Part shown: piece after piece, positions 35,873 through 42,208 of the stretch | Layout: each line of letters begins with the position of its first letter | How positions within the stretch are numbered: position 1 is the first letter of the stretch | Assembly: GCA_012064415.1 (NCBI GenBank) | Contig: SSNU01000271.1 | Location: 1-42,208 of the forward strand | Direction of reading: 5' to 3' | Length of the DNA stretch: 42,208 nucleotides | From: Gyrodactylus bullatarudis | Lineage: Eukaryota; Platyhelminthes; Monogenea; Gyrodactylidea; Gyrodactylidae | The notes under the pieces: model-generated | Told to the model about the DNA's origin: nothing | Databases searched by the model: none | Seen by the model: only the letters and a program-made list of their open reading frames with translations | Position numbers and translations under genes: made by a program

Positions 35873-35990
35873 AGCCGAGAGAAAATTGAATATTCACTCT
35901 GGATAAAAGACAGCTTCCCTTTAAATTTTTCCCCGTAGTTATGACTTATAAAGCTGCAATATTTTAGATTAGTTATGACTTTTTTTTGGA

Positions 35991-36231
35991 AAACCACTTA
36001 CAGAGATCGAAGAGAAAAAAGAAAGAAACTTTTATCGAGAAACCATACTTGAAGAATTCAAATATGTTATCAAATTTTTTTTCATTTTTTGTGACAATAA
36101 TTCTTAAACTAGAGGTTGGTTTTTGAAAAAAATTGCATATTCTCTATCCTAAATATATTCTAAAACCCTACTAAATTTTCAATCTCAGCGATGTACCTTG
36201 AAAGAAATTTCTCTGGGTCTTAAAGGGTTAA
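35991..36231. repeat. Dispersed repeat family R1, copy B
   Basis: Shares with copy A the GATCGAAGAGAAAAAAGAAA and GTTGGTTTTTGAAAAAAATT blocks and with copy C TAACTTTTATCGAG-like and CATAC blocks. Ends CTCTGGGTCTTAAAGGGTTAA at 36231, a tip of the TTAACCCTT type. Confidence 0.65.
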
Positions 36232-36978
36232 ATACTAAGAAAATTTTCCAACAATTTACTATTTTTTACTCAAAATCCCTTAATTTCTACTTTTTTCAGT
36301 TTTTGAGGTCCTATTTATAACAGATCTTGCGAAAAGAACTTTTTAAAGTGGTCTAAAAATTAGTTTAAGGGATAAATATTTAACTTGCAAACCGAGTCCA
36401 GAATTGATCTGATTGTTTGCATCAATCAATTGATACTCACAAAAGAAATGAAATAAAAGACTATTTCATTTTCTGTGAAATCGCGTTTGATGTCTGTAAT
36501 CAAATCAGTAAATGGCCGTTGGCATGATAAGAACAAAAAGTATTTTTACATTAGATTAACCCAGTGTTTTCTCGTTTAGAAGACTATTTTTTCACTTGAA
36601 ATTGTATCTCCCATTTTATTACCTCCAATACATGACGAGATCAAGGAGTGTTCTACTCAAATATGTACACTCTACTTCTCTTTGATAACTACCATACTAA
36701 ACAATATATATACAAAAATGCGTATTAACAGAGTGATATTGTAGTCAGTCTTAACTACAGTAAATGAGTGGGAAATAATATCAAGTTCATTATTATTCTG
36801 ATACATTTAATATCTTTCATTATTACTGTATTTCAGTAGTCATAGCAATGATAAAAGAAAAGTTTGTAAAATTTCATTTTAATCAAAATTTATTCCATTA
36901 AATGTTTTAAATACATTTCAAACAAATTTTATTCATTGTCAATCATTGGCAAGATGATTATGAAACTATAGTATTATA

Positions 36979-37457
36979 AATAAAAGCAAAAAAGGCTGAT
37001 TTGTAAGACTAACCTAAAGCTAGTTGACATGAAGATGAGAATTTACTTTTTTTACAAAAACCTCTTTCGTAAAGTCAACTTTTGAGCTCAAAATTTTTAT
37101 CGATTTCGAGCAGATTTGAAGCAGTTTAATGCAGATATTCGAGATCAGTATTAGACAAAGAACTTGAATTGGACCATGAATGTAGAAAGGAACCTACTGT
37201 TTTCAAACTGTTAAACTTTAAAATTTTGGATCATTCCCATTTGTGATAATCAATAAAATCAAATTTTTCAATTTCCCATATTAATGACGAATTCCTGTGA
37301 ATTTCTGCGGCTGAATTTAATACTGATCTCGCATTTAACCGCTTGAAATCGATAAAAAAATTCGAGCTCAAAAGTTGACTTTACGAAAAAGTAAATTCTC
37401 ATCTTCATGTCAACTAGCTTTAGAATAGTCTTACAAATCAGCCTTTTTTGCTTTTAT
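36979..37457. repeat. Foldback element copy 3 with extended symmetry
   Basis: The inner shell runs from CTAAAGCTAGTTGACATGAA (37014) to the complement ending CTAGCTTTAG (37423), with arms carrying TTTTTATCGATTTCGAG-type blocks and AAAGTCAACTTTTGAGCTC. Outside the tips the inverted symmetry continues for another 33 or so bases: AAAAGCAAAAAAGGCTGATT at the left, and its complement ending GCTTTTATA at the right. No ORF. Confidence 0.85.
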
Positions 37458-38737
37458 ACTCAGTGGTATTTTCCTTTTTTTCTTAAAAGATTCTTTTGTT
37501 GATTTCAGATATGTCCATCTTAGAAAAGTACACAATAAAGTTTCTGAGTTATTCGGTAAACATTGAAAATCTGACTTGCCTTTTTACAGAGAAAAACATG
37601 AACTAGATTGCAAAACAAAACTGACACCATCTTATTCAGGATTAAAATCTCAACAAATTAAAGTAGAGGAGAAGTAAAACTTTCCTTTGATCTATTTGAG
37701 CTAATTGAAGTCAAAGTTGAAAATTTACCTATTTTCTCGAAACTTCTAAACTTAGTACAACTAGGACTAACCGTAGGGGGTTCGCAAATCCAATGTAAAA
37801 AAGTTACCAAAATTGCAATTTGGCCTACCGCTTTAATCATATCTGCAAATACCCCTGTTCTGAATTTGGTCTTTATCAAGGGCTCTTTTAGACCATCGAA
37901 TAAACTAACAGTCTTTTATCGATTTTCCTAACTTTTATCTTAACTTTAGTATTTTTTCACGTCGAATAATGAAAAGGTTTGAAACAAGTTAAAGGACATG
38001 TTCAACACCAGGGTACTTTGATAGGTAAGGTACTTGATATGATTTTGATTGGAGTATTGTAAAATTAATACATGTGAACCTAGATGAATGGGGCAGAAAA
38101 AAAACAATCCATGTATTTTAGGGCTGAGGGGAATGCGAGACTGTTAAAGGAAGTCAAATAGTGTGTAAACAATACAAATTTGTATCCACATGACAACGAA
38201 AATAAAGCAGGGAAAGCAAAAGAAAAAGAGAGCAATGATTCGTGATCAAAGTTGAGTGTACTACACACTACACTTGTTATTGCTCTATACGTTCACCTAA
38301 ATATCTCTTATCTCCATCCCTGTATGCATATAAGAGATGAGTAAAGTATCAAACTATTCGCCATGTGTATGCGAACTATGGAAGGAAAACTCGAATAAAA
38401 TTTATTCCTCTCCTGCTCAGCCATACTGGACCAGTTTTTAGGTGGGGTACTACATGTATTCTACATTTTACATTTTACATTTGCAATGCTCAGTCTCCAT
38501 AGAATGAGGGCTCTCGGCAACATTTCTCAAGAGATGAATTTTTATTAGAATAGCGAAAAAACACGATACCATCATGAGATTGCCTTGGATAAATAGAAAG
38601 AATGAGAAAACAGCTTTATTGATCAGGAAAATAATAATTTTAAAGATTGGCATTTATAAAGAACGGTTATGTCATTCATCAGACCGAGAAAAGAATCTTA
38701 AAAATATCTCTATATTCATTAATTTGACATGACCAAT
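37458..38737. other. Gene-free region
   Basis: The minus-strand frame 37658-37879 (contains ILVTFLHWICEPPTVSPSC) is slightly richer in complexity than its surroundings but shows no family motif; others are noise. No repeat boundary found. Confidence 0.4.
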
Positions 38738-38815
38738 GGGAGTAGAGTTCAGGAATTCAATTTTAGCACTTACATATTGCTTAGTCTTACAAGTTATTCA
38801 ATAGTGTAAGATTAT
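38738..38815. repeat. Dispersed repeat family R2, copy 2
   Basis: Counterpart of 24313-24395 (GAGTAGA, TTCAGGAATTCAATTTTAG, AAGTTATTCAAT), same orientation. Confidence 0.55.
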
Positions 38816-39062
38816 TTCTGGATGGTGTGATAATAGAGCCTAAATTTCGTTTTTAGGCATTCAACAGCTGACTACTTATAAAGGAACTTTTTTATTCTTA
38901 GGATTATTTTGGGTTCAAGATTTTTTGGGAGTCTGCAGACTCACATAAGTTTCCAGAATCACTGTAACATATACACTATTAGAATCCTCAAGGATTAGAT
39001 TCTGATCCAAGAAAATTAAAAAAAATCTCATGGCTATTTCTTGAATTTAGAATCCTAACTTT

Positions 39063-39534
39063 TTAACCCTTAAGTCCCACAGTGATAGTTCTATCACATA
39101 TCATTTTAGCAACTCATTATTATTCATTCAAGCCTCAGAAAATACCTCGTACACCACTCATTCGATAGGAAATTTATTAATCTCCTGGAATACGCAAAGA
39201 TCTTGGCTCTATCATTCGTCAGACTCGGGCTATACTAATTTAAAGAGAGTTGATTTTTTGGTTTCTTTGAAAACCTACTTCCCAGGGTCTTGGATAAAAA
39301 ATAAGATAACTTTTATCGAGGAATCATACCTGTAGAATTCAAATATGTAATCGTCTGAACTCAATAAGCTAAAGCTGCGTAGATAACCGGGTTTTTTGAT
39401 CGATAACTTCTGAACCAAAAGTAATTGCGTTAAAACAACTGTAGATTCGTAATCAGCGTATTCACAAACCATAGGATAGACAAAAGATTGAATGTGAGTC
39501 ATGAAAACAAATTCTCTGGGACTGTAAGGGTTGA
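39063..39534. mobile_element. Piggybac-type MITE candidate (TTAA tips), family R1 copy C
   Basis: Left end TTAACCCTTAAGTCCCACAG at 39063; right end CTCTGGGACTGTAAGGGTTGA at about 39514-39534, its imperfect complement. The element is about 470 bp. TTAA at the left and TTGA at the right would be the target site, one base decayed. The right half matches repeat copies A and B. No transposase. Confidence 0.6.
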
Positions 39535-39561
39535 GGCTTTGAGTTCTAGGATTGTCAACAG

Positions 39562-40025
39562 TAGAGATGTAACGAATTTTAACCTTTTTTTTTAAATCAA
39601 AGTTTTCCGTGAAATTTCCATGTATAATTTTGATGACAATTATGTGTGAGATCTAAAATAACTGAAAATTCGTTTGCAATCCCATGCATAGTCGTGCACT
39701 GTCCATTTTCCCTACATTCTCTTGTAGGCATGGTGGTATAACAAAATTTAACAGAAATGATCCTAACATGATTGTATTACCGTTTTCATTGAAAAAACCC
39801 TTGAAGCTTAATCAGCATAAAAAGGTATTCAAAATTTTTGTGAAAACGTAGTAAAATTTCATTGAAAATCTAGCGGCATTTTTAAAAAAGTCCTATCTTT
39901 AAACTCGAATATAATCACAGACAAGGATTTTGATACTTGATCTTATATCAAATAATGTTTAGAATTCATAGAATTATCATTTGAGTAGGTTTTTAAAATA
40001 GGTTGAAAAATTTGTTACATCTCTA
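39562..40025. mobile_element. hAT-type MITE with perfect 8-bp target duplication
   Basis: Tips TAGAGATGTAACGAATTTT (left) and the complement of TAGAGATGTAACAAATTTTT (right). GTCAACAG occurs directly outside both ends (39554-39561 and 40026-40033). An 8-bp duplication with TAGAGATG-like tips is characteristic of the hAT superfamily. The 464-bp interior has no ORF, so it is non-autonomous. The perfect duplication suggests fairly recent insertion. Confidence 0.9.
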
Positions 40026-40033
40026 GTCAACAG

Positions 40034-40952
40034 TCAAGTGAATTGACTACTATCAAGCTGGGCCGGATCTTTGAAATTTTAACAATATACTCGTCAGGTT
40101 GAAAATTTGAGAAGGACAGAATTAGTCTACAAAGAATTCTCTACAACTCGAAGCCCCAAGCTTTTGGATTACCTCTTCTGGTTTAAAAGCTATGCTCGAT
40201 AATATTTTTCAAATTAGAAATTCTTTTAGCAAAAGTGAAAAATTCAAATACTAATTCTTCTAACTTTTTATTACAATTTTAACATAACTACTTTATAGTA
40301 GATGGTGGATAACTTTTTTATCGCTTTGGTCTTTTTCGTTTATGCTGGAGCTAATTCATACCTAAGTTCGTATTAGCTAAAGTTATTTCTTCTATCCAAA
40401 AATGAGTAATTTACCTAAACCATGGAAAATTCCTCTTTTTACCTATGGCAATATTAAAACATTCGAAAAATAATGATTGTGCTTATGAGTAAGTAGACAT
40501 ATTTAAAACAAAAAATTCAAATAATTTGTCTCATGTTGATCCGTAATACTAGCATTTAACTGCTTCAATTTTCAAAATCGATAAAAAAATTTAGTTAAAA
40601 ATGTGGGCCATTCTAGAAATTGGAAAAATTGCCAATTTTTTTACGAGTTTTTAATTTAAGAACGTCAACGTTAAGGAAAAAAGATCTGTAACTAGAATCA
40701 GATGAAAAAATATTTAAAGTTCACTTGAAAACTGAAAACCGATCATTTTAACGTTTTCAAGTTCATCTAAAATCTGAAGAAATACAGTGCATGAATAAAA
40801 AATTGGAAACTTTTTTGTTAATAATGAGAAACCATGCGTTTTTTTCTAGATTTTAGGCCATGAGAAAATATTGACGAAGTGAGTCTGTTGAAAGAATAGC
40901 GATTCTTTGATTTTTCTTTTCTTCAAAAAAGACCTTTAATTTATATTGGGTC
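40034..40952. other. Gene-free spacer
   Basis: No supported gene. A block near 40556-40590 (CTGCTTCAATTTTCAAAATC then GATAAAAAAATT) resembles foldback arm sequence. Confidence 0.4.
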
Positions 40953-41590
40953 GTGAACAAGTGGACGCCTACAAAAATTAAAGACATTATAACTGATAAA
41001 ATTATGCTAAGTCACTTTGACTTAGACAAAACTACCGTTGTAACAGCAGATGCCAGCAACTACGCCAACAGGGGAGTCCTAATGCAACGCGACCAGAACA
41101 GCCAAGTTACCTCAGTATTTCAAATTCATCAAGCATTATCGGATGCTCAAAAAAAGTATATTCAAATAGAAAAAGAAGGCTATGCATTAATGACTGCTAT
41201 ATTAAGATTCTCAAAATAATTAGCTGGAAGAAAATTCATTCTTCAAACTGCTCACAAACCATATATTCAAGCCTGAAAAAGATATAACTAACTTTACATC
41301 ATTCAGACTTCAAAGATGGGTTCTAATTCTTGCAAATTTCGACTTCATCATAAAACAGATTGGCACGAGAAATTACAGGATGGCAGGCGCACTCTTCCGA
41401 TCCGTTCCAAAGAGTTAGATCATTTTTTTCACCGCAAAGATGAACTTTCCATAATTGACGATTGTATAATTTTCCGTGAAAGAGTATTCATTCCTAAAAA
41501 ATTAATACTAAGAATGTTAGAGCAGTTACATGAAGGATACTTGGGAACCAACAATACCATTAGCAGGGCAAGAGAATATTTATATTGACC
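40953..41590 (+). pseudogene. Ty3/gypsy pol remnant: RNase H and integrase zinc-binding region
   Basis: The frame at 40953-41219 carries the end of reverse transcriptase and start of RNase H (VTADASNY, GVLMQRD, IEKEGYALMTAILRF). The next stretch holds LAGRKFILQTAHKP, then a shifted frame with FTSFRLQRWVLILANFDF. The frame at 41316-41588 enters the integrase N-terminal region (LHEGYLGTNNTISRAREYLY), where His and other zinc ligands are partly lost. Stops and frameshifts separate the pieces and the integrase core is missing. It is a truncated, inactive copy; no LTR was recognised. Confidence 0.85.
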
Positions 41591-41880
41591 AAATTTAAAT
41601 TTTAAACCTTCATAGTGAAAACTATTTCAACCCAAAAATGGTATTATTCAGCAAAATTTTATACCATTTCATGATACTAATCTGATCAGTAAAAATTTCT
41701 CTACAAATTGGTATAAAAAATATTTTTTTGGTATAAAATTTTAACATTAATCGATATACTTTAAAGTAGTTTTTAAATTAATATTTTTTATTTACCTCTA
41801 AAAAATAGGGGTAGAAATGAGGTGTGTTCATTCCCATGGACCAAAAGCTATTGGCTAACTTTGAAATTACTAGATAAATT
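41591..41880. other. AT-rich gap between the two gypsy fragments
   Basis: Contains GGTATAAAATTTT-type repeats in both orientations (41640-41745). No coding sequence. Confidence 0.4.
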
Positions 41881-42208
41881 GACGATAACGTTGATCTATA
41901 CCTTTTGCACTTCATTGAGGAAGATATGAAGTTCAATGAGGAATTCGTGGAATTCAGTAAGAAACTCGTGAAATTCATGAAACCCGGTGTAGAGTCAAAA
42001 ATCTCGACAGATAGAATCAGCCGTTGGAAACTAAAGTTATCACAGTATGATTACATTATTGAGCACGTTAAAGGAGCGGAAAACCACCTACCTGATTTAA
42101 TCTCACGTCTCGGAGGCGGTGAATCGGAAGACGGAGTCAGACCAACGCTAAAGCCGGTAGTTGCTGCCGTGAGTGCAGAAGCTGATCCAGTGATAGAGGA
42201 GGTAAAGC
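41881..42208 (+). pseudogene. Second Ty3/gypsy pol fragment, open to the window edge
   Basis: One frame is open from 41881 to the end (109 codons). Its second half is clear RNase H: ISRWKLKLSQYDYIIEHVKG followed by AENHLPDLISRLGG, then an Ala/Glu/Val-rich linker. Base composition turns sharply GC-richer after about 41990. The first part (DDNVDLYLLHFIEEDM ...) is not recognised and may be unrelated sequence. The wording of the RNase H differs from the fragment at 40953, so it comes from another element lineage. Whether it is intact cannot be judged; it continues beyond the window. Confidence 0.75.

Noticed and set aside
41778..41978. Minus-strand 66-codon frame
   Set aside because: Overlaps the plus-strand open frame leading into the gypsy RNase H fragment; no motif of its own.

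Overview
The window is strongly AT-rich, gene-poor invertebrate nuclear DNA, most likely from an arthropod. The pointers are a senseless/Gfi1-type gene with four zinc fingers and Asn-rich low-complexity stretches, as in arthropod Senseless proteins, a spliced puromycin-sensitive aminopeptidase, and a mixture of Tc1/mariner, hAT, MULE, LINE and Ty3/gypsy remnants. A crustacean such as a copepod would fit, but the sequence alone does not settle the taxon.

Layout. 1-1129 (-): MULE transposase fragment with one frameshift, running off the left edge. 2330-2823: unrecognised degraded reading frame. 2824-5234: nested insertions, in which a foldback element is split at a TA by a Tc3-like transposon, whose left arm is in turn split by a 382-bp insertion. 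5391-6770: two copies of a dispersed repeat, the second interrupted by a 366-bp insertion carrying a Merlin/IS1595-like zinc-ribbon remnant. 6924-9668 (-): aminopeptidase gene. 10389-11277 (-): a two-exon gene of 283 codons whose 37-nt intron hides it from simple ORF calling. 12080-12740: LINE remnant. 14031-14674: second foldback copy. 14700-19560: no gene seen. 19561-22271 (+): senseless-like gene with TATA box, one intron and poly(A) signals. 23050-23231: long hairpin. 25766-28620: dense nested palindromes and two weak small ORFs. 28650-33440: no gene seen. 33449-40025: scattered MITEs and foldbacks, including a hAT-type MITE with a perfect 8-bp target duplication. 40953-42208: two Ty3/gypsy pol fragments of different types.

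The three cellular genes do not form a pathway. Two minus-strand genes (aminopeptidase and a coiled-coil protein possibly of the CEP95/NN-CH type) lie head-to-tail about 0.7 kb apart. The transcription-factor gene sits alone in a large repeat-rich, gene-free domain, as is common for developmental regulators.

The most notable points are: a family of foldback (palindromic) elements sharing one terminal motif; insertion histories that can be read to the base; introns of 29, 37 and 56 nt beside one of 682 nt; and two single-base frameshifts in the otherwise conserved aminopeptidase, which mean either sequence error or a dying gene. All calls rest on reading the sequence and recalling family motifs; no search was run.
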